DNA from: Flavimobilis marinus | Lineage (GTDB): Bacteria > Actinomycetota > Actinomycetes > Actinomycetales > Cellulomonadaceae | NCBI RefSeq assembly: GCF_900113055.1 | Contig: NZ_FONZ01000002.1 | Location: 496,001-560,000 of the forward strand | Length of the DNA: 64,000 bases | Reading direction: 5' to 3' | In this document: in pieces, positions 18,572 through 27,095 of the stretch | How positions within the stretch are numbered: the first letter of the stretch is position 1 | Layout: every line of letters starts with the position of its first letter | Made by a program: the position numbers and the translations under genes | The notes under the pieces: generated by a model | The model's database searches: none | What the model was told of the DNA's origin: nothing | The model's input: only the letters and a program-made list of their open reading frames with translations

Positions 18572-18960
18572 GTCAGTCTGTACGCCGGGTTCTGTCTCCG
18601 CGCGCGGTTGCCCACGCGCGGGTGACGGCCATCCATCTAGGGCACGCGTTGCCACGTGCCTCGAGCGACCTACCCGGATGCTCGGGCGAGCAGCCCTCGA
18701 GCGCATCCTGTCTGGTCTTGCTCCAGGTGGGGTTTACCTAGCCGCGCCGGTCACCCGGCACGCTGGTGGTCTCTTACACCACCGTTTCACCCTTACCCCG
18801 CCGGCCCCGGCCGAGGCCTGGTCCAGCGTGGCGGTCTGTTTTCTGTGGCACTGTCCCGCGGGTCACCCCGGGTGGGCGTTACCCACCACCTTGCTCTACG
18901 GAGCCCGGACGTTCCTCGGTGCACCGGGGTGCAACGCGACCGTCCGACTGACTCATCCGC
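18564..18960 (-). ncRNA. rnpB: RNase P RNA, bacterial class A
   Basis: The catalytic RNA that removes 5' leaders from pre-tRNAs. Read on the minus strand, the ends pair as a long P1 helix (GCGGATGAGTCAGTC with its complement). The universally conserved core follows: GAGGAACGTCCGGGCTCC near the 5' end, GGGTGAAACGGTGG in the middle, and ACAGAACCCGGCGTACAG near the 3' end that forms P4. The length of about 397 bases is normal for an actinobacterial class A RNA. Confidence 0.95.
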
Positions 18961-18994
18961 GCCGCCATCGTACCGCCCGGCGTAGGGTGTGCCG

Positions 18995-19780
18995 GTGCTG
19001 ATCCTGCTGCCCCCATCCGAGGGCAAGACGCCGCCCGCCCCGGGCACCGCCGTCGACCTCGACCGCCTGTCGTTCCCGTCGCTCGCACCCGCCCGCCGCA
19101 AGGTCCGCGACGCGCTCGTCGAGACCAGCGGCCGGGACGACGCGCTCACCCTGCTCAAGGTGAGCACGGGCCTCGCCCCGGAGGTGGCGCGCAACCTGGC
19201 GCTCGCAGGGGCGGACGCTGCGCCCGCGGCGCAGGTCTACACGGGCGTCCTCTACGCCGCAGCCGACCTCGCGGGCGCCGCCGCCGGCGCGCCCGGCACG
19301 CCCGCACGCGACCGGCTGCCCTCCGTCCTGACGATCTCCGCGCTCTGGGGGGCCGTCACCCCGCTCGACGTGATCCCCGCCTACCGGCTCTCCATGAGCG
19401 TCGACCTCCCGGGCATCGGCCCGCTCGGGGCGTTCTGGCGCGAGCTGCTCGACGACGTCCTGGCGCCACAAGCGTCGGGCGACGTCGTCGTGGACTGCCG
19501 GTCGTCGAGCTACGTCTCCGCGTGGCGCCCAGGGTCGAGCGCCGACTGGGTCATGGTGAAGGTGCTGCGCGAGCTCGACGGGAAGCGCAGCGTCGTCTCG
19601 CACAACGCCAAGCACACCCGCGGTGTGCTCACGGGCCATCTGCTGCGCCGGGCCGGTGAGCCACCGCGCACCCGCCACGAGCTCCTCGACGCCGCGCAGG
19701 AGCTGGTGGGTTCCGCGCTGCGCGAGGCCACCCTGCACGAGGCCGCGCGGGGCGCGCACACGCTCGAGCTCGTCGTCTGA
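18995..19780 (+). CDS. yaaA: YaaA family peroxide-stress protein (UPF0246)
   Basis: A 261-residue cytosolic protein. It starts MLILLPPSEGKT, the family N-terminus, and retains the conserved KxxFPS-type region (DRLSFPSLAPAR), the YTGVLYA motif and the SYVSAW region. The E. coli homologue limits oxidative damage by lowering free iron. I choose GTG 18995 over GTG 18989 because TAGGGT (18983-18988) stands six bases before it, a leaderless arrangement; 18989 would add only two residues. It is divergent from rnpB. Confidence 0.9.
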   Translation: MLILLPPSEGKTPPAPGTAVDLDRLSFPSLAPARRKVRDALVETSGRDDALTLLKVSTGLAPEVARNLALAGADAAPAAQVYTGVLYAAADLAGAAAGAPGTPARDRLPSVLTISALWGAVTPLDVIPAYRLSMSVDLPGIGPLGAFWRELLDDVLAPQASGDVVVDCRSSSYVSAWRPGSSADWVMVKVLRELDGKRSVVSHNAKHTRGVLTGHLLRRAGEPPRTRHELLDAAQELVGSALREATLHEAARGAHTLELVV

Positions 19781-19823
19781 GGCTCGCCGTGCGGTCGCCC
19801 GCAGCCTGAGCGGACGCGGACCG

Positions 19824-20528
19824 TCAGCGGGGTAGGAGGCTCGTCGCGACGACCTCGCTCGGCCCCCCAGGCCAGCGCCGCAGGACGGTCAGCGACCCGG
19901 GCGCTATGCGCACACGGTTCCAGGCGTGCACGGGCGCGTCGAGCGCAAGCCCGACGGCGGCGCGGATGACGATCGTGTGCGTCACCAGGACGACCGTGGC
20001 GTCCGGCACGGCCCATCGCCCGAGCACCGGCGCGACCCGCGCCCCGACGTCCGCGACTGACTCGCCGCCCGGCGCGGGGCGGTCCCCCGCGTACCAGCCG
20101 CGCAGGCCCCCAGGGTCGTGCGCGTCGATCTCGACCGCGGTGAGCCCGTCCCAGGAGCCGAAGCCCGCCTCGACCAGGTCGGTGTCGGTGCGCACGTGCG
20201 CGCCCAGGCGCCGCCCGATCGCCTCGGCGGTCTGCTGCGTGCGCGCGAGCGGGGAAGCCACGACCGTGCCCGCGCGCGGGAGGTCGGGCAGGAAGTCACG
20301 TCCGAGGCGCGCGACGGCGTCGGCAGCGCGTGCGGCCTCGATGTGCCCGGCCGTCGTGAGACCGGGCCCGGGGTCCGCGGCACCCGAGTAGGCGCCGGCG
20401 TCCGTCATCGCGGTGCGGCCGTGCCGGACGAGCACGAGCGTCGCCGCGGGGCCGTCGGGCCGCCAGCCGGCGGACGTCGCCGGCGCAGTCTCCTCCCCCG
20501 CGCCGGGCGGGGTCGCCGAACCTGCCAC
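19824..20528 (-). CDS. Histidine phosphatase superfamily protein
   Basis: A 234-residue phosphoglycerate-mutase-like phosphatase. The nucleophile motif is LVRHGRT (His36), the second catalytic histidine lies in LVTHTIV, and the conserved acid/base region is LVEAGFGSWDGLT. The first thirty residues are a low-complexity extension. In this position actinobacteria often carry a CobC-like or RNase H-fused phosphatase; this one has no RNase H domain. It is encoded eight bases downstream of the zinc-ribbon gene on the same strand, likely an operon with that gene and perhaps Nif3. Substrate unknown. Confidence 0.88.
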   Translation of the reverse strand: MAGSATPPGAGEETAPATSAGWRPDGPAATLVLVRHGRTAMTDAGAYSGAADPGPGLTTAGHIEAARAADAVARLGRDFLPDLPRAGTVVASPLARTQQTAEAIGRRLGAHVRTDTDLVEAGFGSWDGLTAVEIDAHDPGGLRGWYAGDRPAPGGESVADVGARVAPVLGRWAVPDATVVLVTHTIVIRAAVGLALDAPVHAWNRVRIAPGSLTVLRRWPGGPSEVVATSLLPR

Positions 20529-20536
20529 CGGGCGGC

Positions 20537-21277
20537 TCAGAACGCGTCGTCGCCGCGGACGAGGATGCGGCTCGAGTCCTCGCAGATCACGATCTCGTCC
20601 TCGGGGAGCGTCTTGATGCGCGCCAGGTCGGTCGGGCTGATCGGCATACCGCTGCCCTCGGACCGCCCGTGCCGCAGCGCCGCGACGCCCACGCCGCCGA
20701 GGCGGGCGCGCAGCTTCTCGTACATGGTCACCAGGCCGGCGTCGAGGCCCTCGGCGGTCTGCGCGCGCTCCGAACGGACCTCGGCCGCCTGGGCGTCGAG
20801 CTCGGCGAACGCGGCGTCGCGCTCGGCCTCGGCCGCCTCCTTGGCGGCGACGAGCTCGCCGTGCGCCTTCTCGACCTCCGCGAGCGCGGTCTCGTGCGCC
20901 TCGAGGCGCTCCATGACGTCGAGCTCGATCTCCTCGAGGTCGCCCTGGCGGCGGGCGAGGGACGCGAGCTCGCTGACGAGCGCCTGGGCGTCCTTGGCGC
21001 CGACCGCGCCGGAGTCGAGGCGGGACTGGTCGCGCGTGGCGCGGCTGCGGACCTGCTCGACGTCGGACTCTGCCTTGGTGAGCTCGCGGCGCAGGTCGCT
21101 CACCGCGGTGCGCGAGGCCACGAGGGACGTGTAGAGGTCGGAGATCTGCCCGTCGAGCTCGGTCAGGCGCGCCAGGGTGGGGTGCGTCCGGCGCTTGTGC
21201 GCGATCTGGTCGAGCCGGGTGTCGAGGGCCTGGACGTCGAGGAGACGGCGCTGGTCGGCGGCGGGGGCCTTGGGCAC
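20537..21277 (-). CDS. Coiled-coil protein with degenerate C4 zinc ribbon
   Basis: A 246-residue member of the CT398/HP0958-like family: about 180 residues of heptad-rich coiled coil followed by what is normally a four-cysteine zinc ribbon. The C-terminal framework is preserved (PISPTDLARIK, then ILVR), but the metal ligands are not: the first CxxC is replaced by RHGRSEGSG and the second is reduced to a single cysteine in VICEDSSR. Zinc binding is therefore unlikely. In mycobacteria the homologue lies between the same neighbours (Nif3-like and phosphatase genes). Function is unknown; related proteins act as chaperone-like adaptors. Confidence 0.85.
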   Translation of the reverse strand: MPKAPAADQRRLLDVQALDTRLDQIAHKRRTHPTLARLTELDGQISDLYTSLVASRTAVSDLRRELTKAESDVEQVRSRATRDQSRLDSGAVGAKDAQALVSELASLARRQGDLEEIELDVMERLEAHETALAEVEKAHGELVAAKEAAEAERDAAFAELDAQAAEVRSERAQTAEGLDAGLVTMYEKLRARLGGVGVAALRHGRSEGSGMPISPTDLARIKTLPEDEIVICEDSSRILVRGDDAF

Positions 21278-21356
21278 GGCAGATACCTACTTTCGGGTCA
21301 TGACGCGGCGCGGGACCTCACGCCGTGGGTCCCACGGTAGTGCCCCGGAGCGCGCG

Positions 21357-22529
21357 TCAGGTGCGCGGGTCGAACCGCGCCGTCCAGGGGTCGGTGCTCA
21401 GGTGGCTCACAAAGGTCTCGAGGGTCTCCTGGCGCGCGGTCGCGTCGTCGGCCAGCGTCCGGGCCGCTACGGGCAGCCAGGGCCACTCGCTCGCGAAGTG
21501 GGCCGTGTCGATGACGGCGGGCCGAGCGGGAGCGCCCGCGGCGGCCCGGTGCTCGGCCGCCTCCCGGAGCTCCGACGCAGGGTGGTGCTTGACGTCGGAC
21601 GTCACGAACACGTCGACCCTCTGGGCCACTCCTGCGTCGAACATCGACGAGCCCGAACCCCCGACGACCGCGACCCGCTGGACCGGCGCGTCCAGGTCGC
21701 CGCTCACGCGGATCCCCGTCGCGGTGGCAGGCAGGACGTCGGCGACGCGCTGCGCGAAGTCCCGCAGCGTCGTCGGCTCCGCGAGGCGCCCCACGCGCCC
21801 GTGCCCGGTCGACCCGGGGCGGGTGGCGAGCTCGAGGACGTCGAACGCGGGCTCCTCGTACGGGTGGGCCGCGACCATCGCGCGCACGACGGCGGCGCGG
21901 ATCGCTCGCGGGGCGACGACCTCCACGCGGGTCTCGTCGACCTCCTCGCGGCGGCCGCTGGCGCCGATCGTCGGGTTCGCGCCCGCGCCCGGCACAAAGG
22001 TGCCCGTACCCGTCGTGGTCCACGCGCACCGCTCGTACTCCCCCAGCGTTCCGGCACCGGCGTCGGCCATGGCGTCGAGCACCGCCCGGGCGTCAGGTGT
22101 CGGGACGAACACGACGTGCTTGTCGAGCGCCTGCCCGGCGCCCGGCAGCAGCGGCTCGGCGTCCACGAGCCCGACGACGTCCGCGAGCGCCTGCGCGACT
22201 CCCCCGAGGGCGGCGTCGGCGTTCGTGTGCGCGACGTACAGGGCGCAGCCGCCGCGGATCAGCCGGTGCACGAGCGCACCCCGAGGGTCGGTGACCGGCA
22301 CGCCGTGCACGGCGTCGAGGAGCAAGGGGTGGTGGGTGACGAGGAGGTCGGCGCCGCGCGCGAGCGCCTCGTCGACGACGGCCGCAACCGGATCCACGGC
22401 GAAGTGCACGCGGTTGACGTTGGCCTCGGGGTCCCCGACCACGAGCCCGACGGCGTCCCACGACTCGGCCGTGTGCTGCGGGTACCGGGCGTCCAGGAGC
22501 TCGACGACCTGGGCGAGGGTGAGGCTCAT
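21357..22529 (-). CDS. Nif3-like dinuclear metal centre protein
   Basis: A 390-residue Nif3/YbgI family protein (COG0327). The N-terminal metal-binding segment LLVTHHPLLL (paired histidines near residue 63), the VAHTNADAA motif and the C-terminal TAHFASEW motif supply the ligands of the hexameric toroid. A middle insertion of about 110 residues carries a PII-like subdomain (EVVAPRAIRAAVVRAMVAAHPYEEP), common in longer members. Biochemical role unsettled; a GTP cyclohydrolase type 1 activity has been suggested for relatives. The ATG overlaps the stop of the upstream SDR gene by four bases, so the two are coupled. Confidence 0.9.
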   Translation of the reverse strand: MSLTLAQVVELLDARYPQHTAESWDAVGLVVGDPEANVNRVHFAVDPVAAVVDEALARGADLLVTHHPLLLDAVHGVPVTDPRGALVHRLIRGGCALYVAHTNADAALGGVAQALADVVGLVDAEPLLPGAGQALDKHVVFVPTPDARAVLDAMADAGAGTLGEYERCAWTTTGTGTFVPGAGANPTIGASGRREEVDETRVEVVAPRAIRAAVVRAMVAAHPYEEPAFDVLELATRPGSTGHGRVGRLAEPTTLRDFAQRVADVLPATATGIRVSGDLDAPVQRVAVVGGSGSSMFDAGVAQRVDVFVTSDVKHHPASELREAAEHRAAAGAPARPAVIDTAHFASEWPWLPVAARTLADDATARQETLETFVSHLSTDPWTARFDPRT

Positions 22530-23404
22530 CGGACGTCCCCGGTCGGCGCCGGCTCGAGGGTCCCCGGACGTCCGGTGAAGGTGTCCATCGAGGAGTACAC
22601 GCCGAAGAGCTTGTCGGCGACGACGTCCCAGGCGCGGACGGGGAGCACGCCCTTGAGCCCGCGCGCGAGTCCGACCGTCCACGGGGTGCTGCGCACGGGC
22701 CGCCCCGCGAGCATGGCGCGCCAGGCGCGGTCAGTGGCAACCTCCGGGGAGAGGACGGGCGTGAGCAGCGGACCGCGGGCACCGGCGAACATCCCGGTCG
22801 AGATGTAGCTCGGGCAGAACGTCGTGACCTTGACCGCGCCGCCGGCCGCCCGGTCGAGCTCGAGGCGCAGGGAGTCGCTCCAGCCGATCATTGCCCACTT
22901 GGAGGCGGCGTAGACGCTCATGCGCGGGTTCGCGAGCGTCCCTGCCGCCGAGGCGATGTTCAGGATCCGCCGCGGTGCGCCGTCCGCGAGCATCGCTGGC
23001 AGGAGCGCCCGCGTGAGGACCATGGGGCCGACGGCGTTCACCTGCATCGTGAGCTGGATGTCGCGCTCGACGTCGTGCTCCCAGAACAGGGCGCCGCGCA
23101 CGATCCCCGCGTTGTTGATCAGCACGTTCGGGGCGCCGTGGGCCTCGAGCAGCGCAGCTGCCGCCGCCTGGACGCCGTCGTTGTCCGCCACGTCGAGCGT
23201 GGTCGCCTCGACACGGTCGACCCCGTGCACGGCGCCGAGCTCGGCGACCGTGCGCTCGAGCGCGGCGGCGTCACGGTCCCAGCAGTGCACGAGCGACGCG
23301 TCCTCGCGCAGCGCCCGTTCGGCGTAGATGCGGCCCATGCCGATCGCCGCACCCGTGATCAGCACGCGCGCACCGCGGACCTCGAACCCCTCGTGGTTGC
23401 TCAT
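22526..23404 (-). CDS. Short-chain dehydrogenase/reductase
   Basis: A 292-residue classical SDR. The cofactor loop is TGAAIGMGR near residue 18, with NNAG near residue 99, catalytic Ser in NIASAAG and YAASK carrying the catalytic Tyr and Lys. An extra 40-residue C-terminal region (MDTFTGRPGT at the end) follows the fold, as in long-chain substrate SDRs. Translational coupling to Nif3 looks incidental. It is divergent from the half-size lipoprotein gene, with 57 bases between starts. The substrate is unknown. Confidence 0.9.
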   Translation of the reverse strand: MSNHEGFEVRGARVLITGAAIGMGRIYAERALREDASLVHCWDRDAAALERTVAELGAVHGVDRVEATTLDVADNDGVQAAAAALLEAHGAPNVLINNAGIVRGALFWEHDVERDIQLTMQVNAVGPMVLTRALLPAMLADGAPRRILNIASAAGTLANPRMSVYAASKWAMIGWSDSLRLELDRAAGGAVKVTTFCPSYISTGMFAGARGPLLTPVLSPEVATDRAWRAMLAGRPVRSTPWTVGLARGLKGVLPVRAWDVVADKLFGVYSSMDTFTGRPGTLEPAPTGDVR

Positions 23405-23461
23405 GGCCGCATCCTGCCAGCACCGGATGCCGACCTGCGAGGTCGGGACTTCAATGGGGCC

Positions 23462-23971
23462 ATGACAGCGACGACCATGTGCCGGTCTACGAGGGCGCGC
23501 GCGCTCACGGTGGCGTTCACGGTGGCCCTCACCGGGTGCTCGGGCGGCTTCCCCGCGGACCCCGACGGCACGCTCGAGCAGGTGCGGGGCGGCGAGCTCC
23601 GCGTGGGCGTCTCGCCGGCACCCCCGTGGACGGTGCTGCCGCCGCCCGACACCCCCGACGCCGAGCCGTCCGGCTCCGAGGTCGATCTCGTCACGGCGTT
23701 CGCCGAACACCTGGGCGCCGACGTCACCTGGGTCGTGGGTGGCGAGGAGGACCTGATCGGCCAGCTCGAGCGGTCGGAGCTGGACCTCGTCGTCGGCGGC
23801 CTGACCGCGCAGTCGCCCTGGCAGGGCAAGGCCGCCCTGACCTACCCCTACGGCACGACGACGGGCCCGGAGGGGAAGCCTGAGAAGCGGGTCATGGCTG
23901 CACCACTCGGGGAGAACGCGTTCCTCGTCGAGCTCGAGAGGTTCCTGCTGGCACGGAAGGACGACCGATGA
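23462..23971 (+). CDS. Half-size family 3 substrate-binding lipoprotein
   Basis: A 169-residue lipoprotein: a lipobox LTGC follows a short signal peptide. The mature part is the first lobe of a family 3 solute-binding protein (GELRVGVSPAPPW, then SEVDLVTAFAEHLG and DLVVGGLT), then jumps directly to the C-terminal helix typical of the family (MAAPLGENAFLVELERFL). The second lobe of about 90 residues is missing, so a classical clamshell cannot form. The stop overlaps the start of a CDF cation transporter by four bases. No ABC permease or ATPase is nearby. It may sense or hand over a ligand for the CDF protein; that is inference. Confidence 0.8.
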   Translation: MTATTMCRSTRARALTVAFTVALTGCSGGFPADPDGTLEQVRGGELRVGVSPAPPWTVLPPPDTPDAEPSGSEVDLVTAFAEHLGADVTWVVGGEEDLIGQLERSELDLVVGGLTAQSPWQGKAALTYPYGTTTGPEGKPEKRVMAAPLGENAFLVELERFLLARKDDR

Positions 23972-24966
23972 CGAGGACCAAGCTGCGGTTCGGGCATACC
24001 GAGCTGCCCGACGAGCAGGAGCGCGCCCTGCGCCGGGCCGTCCGGCTTGCCTGGTGGTCGATCGGCTTCCTCGTGACCGCCGTGACGCTCGTCTACCTGG
24101 TGATGGGCTCGTCGCAGGCGATGAAGGCCGCGTGGGTCGAGGACCTGCTGTCGTTCATCCCCCCGATCTCGTTCCTCGTCGCGGTGCGGCTCGCCCACCG
24201 CCGACCGAGCGAGCGCCACCCGTACGGGCACCACCGCTCCGTCGGCATCGGTCACCTGGTCGCCGGGACGGCGCTGTTCGCGATGGGCGCCTTCATGGTG
24301 TTCGATTCCGCCTCGGGCCTGCTCAAGGCCGAGCACCCGCCGATCGGGCTCATGGAGGTGGCCGGGCAGCCGGTTTGGGCGGGGTGGGTGATGATCGCGG
24401 CGATGGTCTACACGGGTGTGCCGCCCGTGCTGCTCGGCCGCGCGAAGCTCCCGCTCGCCGCCACGCTGCACGACCGGGTGCTCTACGCCGACGCCAAGAT
24501 GAACAAGGCGGACTGGATGACCGCGCTCGGCAGCATCGTGGGGATCGCCGGCATCGGGCTCGGGCTGTGGTGGGCCGACGCCGCCGCGGCACTGTTCATC
24601 TCCGCGTCGATCCTGCACGACGGCGTGAGCAACCTGCGCGTGGCCACGAGCGCGCTCATGGACGCCCAGGCCACCACGGTCGAGGGAGACGAGGTCGATC
24701 CGGTCGTCACCCGGATGGACGCGCTTCTGCAGGGGCTTCCGTGGGTTGCCGAGGCGCGGTCACGCGCCCGGGATGAGGGCCACGTGCTGCACGTGGAGTC
24801 GTTCGTGGTCCCGGTCGACCAGCACGCCCCGTCGCTGGCCGCGCTCCGGGAGGCGCGCGAGGCCGCGATCGAACTCGACTGGCGGATCCAGGACATGATC
24901 GTCGTCCCGGCTGAGGAGCTCCCCGAGGAGTTCCTGCCCGGCCTCGCGGCCGAGCGCGAGCAGTAG
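23968..24966 (+). CDS. CDF-family cation transporter
   Basis: A 332-residue cation diffusion facilitator with six predicted membrane spans and a C-terminal cytoplasmic domain (about residues 230-320). Likely transport-site acids lie in span 2 (WVEDLLS) and span 5 (ADAKMNKADW); the usual histidine of the HxxxD motifs is replaced, which points to a metal preference other than typical zinc/cadmium. The histidine-bearing RRPSERHPYGHHRS loop precedes span 3. It is translationally coupled to the half-size substrate-binding lipoprotein. Export of a divalent metal from the cytoplasm is the expected role. Confidence 0.88.
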   Translation: MTRTKLRFGHTELPDEQERALRRAVRLAWWSIGFLVTAVTLVYLVMGSSQAMKAAWVEDLLSFIPPISFLVAVRLAHRRPSERHPYGHHRSVGIGHLVAGTALFAMGAFMVFDSASGLLKAEHPPIGLMEVAGQPVWAGWVMIAAMVYTGVPPVLLGRAKLPLAATLHDRVLYADAKMNKADWMTALGSIVGIAGIGLGLWWADAAAALFISASILHDGVSNLRVATSALMDAQATTVEGDEVDPVVTRMDALLQGLPWVAEARSRARDEGHVLHVESFVVPVDQHAPSLAALREAREAAIELDWRIQDMIVVPAEELPEEFLPGLAAEREQ

Positions 24967-24991
24967 TTCCGGGCGCCGCGGGAGCGACGGC

Positions 24992-25171
24992 TCAGGCGCG
25001 CTGGGCGGCCTCGTCGGGCGCGGAGACCTCGCGCGCCAGGCCCTCCGTGGCCTGGGCGAGCTCGACGACGGCGTCCGCGAGCTGGCGGGTGTCGGGGTCG
25101 TCGCTCTTCGCGGCGACGTCGCTCGCCAGGACCTCGGCGTTGGCCAGGGCGACAGTCACGTCAGGGTTCAC
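24992..25171 (-). CDS. Small hypothetical protein, 59 residues
   Basis: An acidic, alanine-rich, helical protein (MNPDVTVALANAEVLASDVA at the start) with no signal peptide. GTG 25171 is chosen because GAGG stands nine bases upstream; a longer form from GTG 25186 adds five residues. Codon composition is coding-like, but no family is recognised. It could be a small helical bundle or adaptor. It lies between the CDF gene (convergent) and a membrane protein gene on the same strand. Confidence 0.5.
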   Translation of the reverse strand: MNPDVTVALANAEVLASDVAAKSDDPDTRQLADAVVELAQATEGLAREVSAPDEAAQRA

Positions 25172-25292
25172 GGTCGAGGACCTCACTCGTCAAGGGCTGG
25201 CCCCACTGGGCCGGCGCGTCCGGACAGTAGCGTAGTTCCTCGGGAAACCTGCTCGTGCTGCCCGCCGCGGCCTGCCGCGGCGAGGTCCGGCG

Positions 25293-25775
25293 TCATCCGC
25301 CCGCCTGCAGGTCCTGCACCAGGCGGGGCGTGCGCCACCGCACCACGTCGCGCGGCCACCGGTGCCACGGGTAAGCGAGGCGGACGACGAAGTAGTTCAC
25401 GTACTCAGCCGCCCCGAAGAGCCAGACCGCGCCGACGAGCACGGCGGAGCCGCCGGTCGGGCGGGCGAGGACGATGCCGACGAGGCCGACAGCCAGCAGC
25501 ACGGGGTCGAGGACGCGCGCCCATCGGTACCCCCGGGCGGCCCGGGCGGGCATCGCGGCGCGACCCACCCAGCGGCGGGCCAGCAGCCAGTAGACGCCCG
25601 CCTGCAGCAGGACGGCGAGCAACGGGCCGAGCGCGCACCACAACGCGAGCGTCGCGGGAGGGGCGAGGGGGATCGGCTGCGCGACAGCCACCGCCGCGAA
25701 CACCCCCGCGGCGCAGAGCTCCCCGAGGCCGAGGCTGGTGTACCTGCGGCGCATCTCGTGCGTGCGGTCTGCCAC
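25293..25775 (-). CDS. Hypothetical four-span membrane protein
   Basis: A 160-residue protein with hydrophobic segments at about residues 15-34, 42-66, 90-106 and 110-128. A basic loop (RRWVGRAAMPARAARGYRWAR) separates spans 2 and 3, and the C-terminus holds an aromatic stretch (YPWHRWPRDVVRWR). No transporter or enzyme motif is recognised. It begins 31 bases downstream of tRNA-Val on the same strand. Similar proteins occur in other Actinobacteria, I believe, but the function is unknown. Confidence 0.7.
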   Translation of the reverse strand: MADRTHEMRRRYTSLGLGELCAAGVFAAVAVAQPIPLAPPATLALWCALGPLLAVLLQAGVYWLLARRWVGRAAMPARAARGYRWARVLDPVLLAVGLVGIVLARPTGGSAVLVGAVWLFGAAEYVNYFVVRLAYPWHRWPRDVVRWRTPRLVQDLQAGG

Positions 25776-25806
25776 CGACGTGGTTCCTCCGCAGACGCTG
25801 ATCGAG

Positions 25807-25880
25807 TGGGCCCGGAGGGACTCGAACCCCCGACATCCACGGTGTAAACGTGGCGCTCTAACCAGCTGAGCTACAGGCCC
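25807..25880 (-). tRNA. tRNA-Val (TAC)
   Basis: A 74-base cloverleaf on the minus strand. The acceptor GGGCCTG pairs with CGGGCCC (one wobble), the anticodon loop is TTTACAC with anticodon TAC reading GUA, and the T loop is TTCGAGT. CCA is not encoded; the discriminator is A. Confidence 0.96.
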
Positions 25881-25919
25881 TGGTGCGCCGCACAGCCTAC
25901 CGGCCGTCGGCGCGACGTC

Positions 25920-26393
25920 TCACAGTCTGGCGAGCGCCTCGTGGTAGCCCGCGAGGTCGCGGCGCTGCCCGGGCTGGTTCACGACGCTCCAGCGCAGGAC
26001 GCCCTCGGCGTCGACGAGGAAGCTGCCTCGCACCGCACGCCCGCGCTCGGGCTCGAACACCGCGTAGCGCTGCGCGACCTCGCCGTGCGGCCAGAAGTCC
26101 GACAGCAGGGCGAACTCGGACGACTCCTGCTCGGCCCACGCCTTGAGGGCCGGCACAGGGTCGCACGAGACGGCGAGGAGCGTGACGCCAGCAGCGGCGA
26201 AGTCGGCGATGTTGTCCCGCAGCTCGCACAGCTCGCCGGTGCAGATGCCCGAGAACGCGAAGGGGAAGAACACGACCATGACCGGGTCCCCGCGCAGCCC
26301 GGCTAGCGAGACCGGCGTCCCGTGGGTGTCGGGCAGCGTGAAGTCGGGGGCGACGTCCCCCAGCTGGAGGGCGACCTGCGGGGGCAGGCTCAC
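25920..26393 (-). CDS. AhpE-type peroxiredoxin
   Basis: A 157-residue thioredoxin-fold peroxidase that reduces hydroperoxides. The peroxidatic site is FPFAFSGICTGEL, with Cys51, preceded by the DFTLPDTHG strand and followed by AVSCDP and the FWPHGEVAQRYAVF segment. The length and the SGIC motif fit the AhpE group of 1-Cys peroxiredoxins; Cys56 five residues on is a possible but unusual resolving residue. The start GTG overlaps the stop of the DUF3052 gene, and the ahpE-DUF3052-aceE order is as in mycobacteria. Reduction by mycothiol or a mycoredoxin is expected from the family. Confidence 0.93.
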   Translation of the reverse strand: MSLPPQVALQLGDVAPDFTLPDTHGTPVSLAGLRGDPVMVVFFPFAFSGICTGELCELRDNIADFAAAGVTLLAVSCDPVPALKAWAEQESSEFALLSDFWPHGEVAQRYAVFEPERGRAVRGSFLVDAEGVLRWSVVNQPGQRRDLAGYHEALARL

Positions 26394-26821
26394 TTGCCGC
26401 GGCCCCGGGTGCCGAGCTTCGTCGCGGACCAGTCCGGTGCGACGGGGAACGTGCTCGTGGCGTGCAGCCCGGCGGTCGTCGACGCCTCCTGGATGTCGTT
26501 GTGGCCCACGTGGCCCTCGCGCCCCGGCTTCGGCGTCAGGACCCAGATGGGCCCGCCCTCGTCGAGCACCGTCTGCACGTCGACCAGCGTGTCGGTGAGG
26601 TCACCCTCGCCGTCGCGGAACCAGACGATCACGCCGTCGGTGACGTCGTCGAAGTCCTCGTCGACGAGCTCGGTGCCGGTGAGATCCTCGATCGCGGTCC
26701 GCAGGTCGTAGTCGACGTCGTCGTCGAAGCCGAACTCCTGGATCACATGTCCCGGCTCGAATCCCAGCTTCTCCGCTCCCTGGGTGCGCTCCGCATCCCT
26801 GGGGTCCGTGCTCGTCGCCAC
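26390..26821 (-). CDS. DUF3052 family protein
   Basis: A 143-residue acidic cytosolic protein conserved in Actinobacteria. Recognisable parts are GFEPGHVIQEFGFDDDVDYD, the strand VIVWFRDGEGDLTD and the end WSATKLGTRGRGK. The start is GTG 26821, giving VATSTDPRDAE; longer reading upstream is not coding-like. It overlaps the peroxiredoxin gene by four bases and is divergent from aceE. Function unknown. Confidence 0.87.
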   Translation of the reverse strand: MATSTDPRDAERTQGAEKLGFEPGHVIQEFGFDDDVDYDLRTAIEDLTGTELVDEDFDDVTDGVIVWFRDGEGDLTDTLVDVQTVLDEGGPIWVLTPKPGREGHVGHNDIQEASTTAGLHATSTFPVAPDWSATKLGTRGRGK

Positions 26822-26957
26822 GTCTTTGCCCGTACCTTCCCGATCGACTCGTCGTACCGAGGCGCGAGAGCGCCTCAACGCAAAGGTAGTGCACGGGTGC
26901 ACGCCGCGCCCATACGCACTGTCAGCGACGTCACGCCGCCGGGTGGTGGACTCGGGG

Positions 26958-26986
26958 TGACTTTGGGCCCACATTGCTAGGACAAT
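26958..26986 (+). promoter_or_regulatory. Candidate aceE promoter
   Basis: TGACTT (26958-26963) and GACAAT (26981-26986) are separated by 17 bases, a reasonable sigma-70 type pair. It would give an aceE leader of about 100 bases. This is a visual match only. Confidence 0.4.
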
Positions 26987-27095
26987 AGGAAGATCGACCC
27001 AGGACCTGGCGCTATCGCGCGCGGGATCAGGGGACGCCGGAGAGCACCGGGGCGACACGCCCGCAGGCGCTCGTGACGAGACAAAGAGGTTGCTG

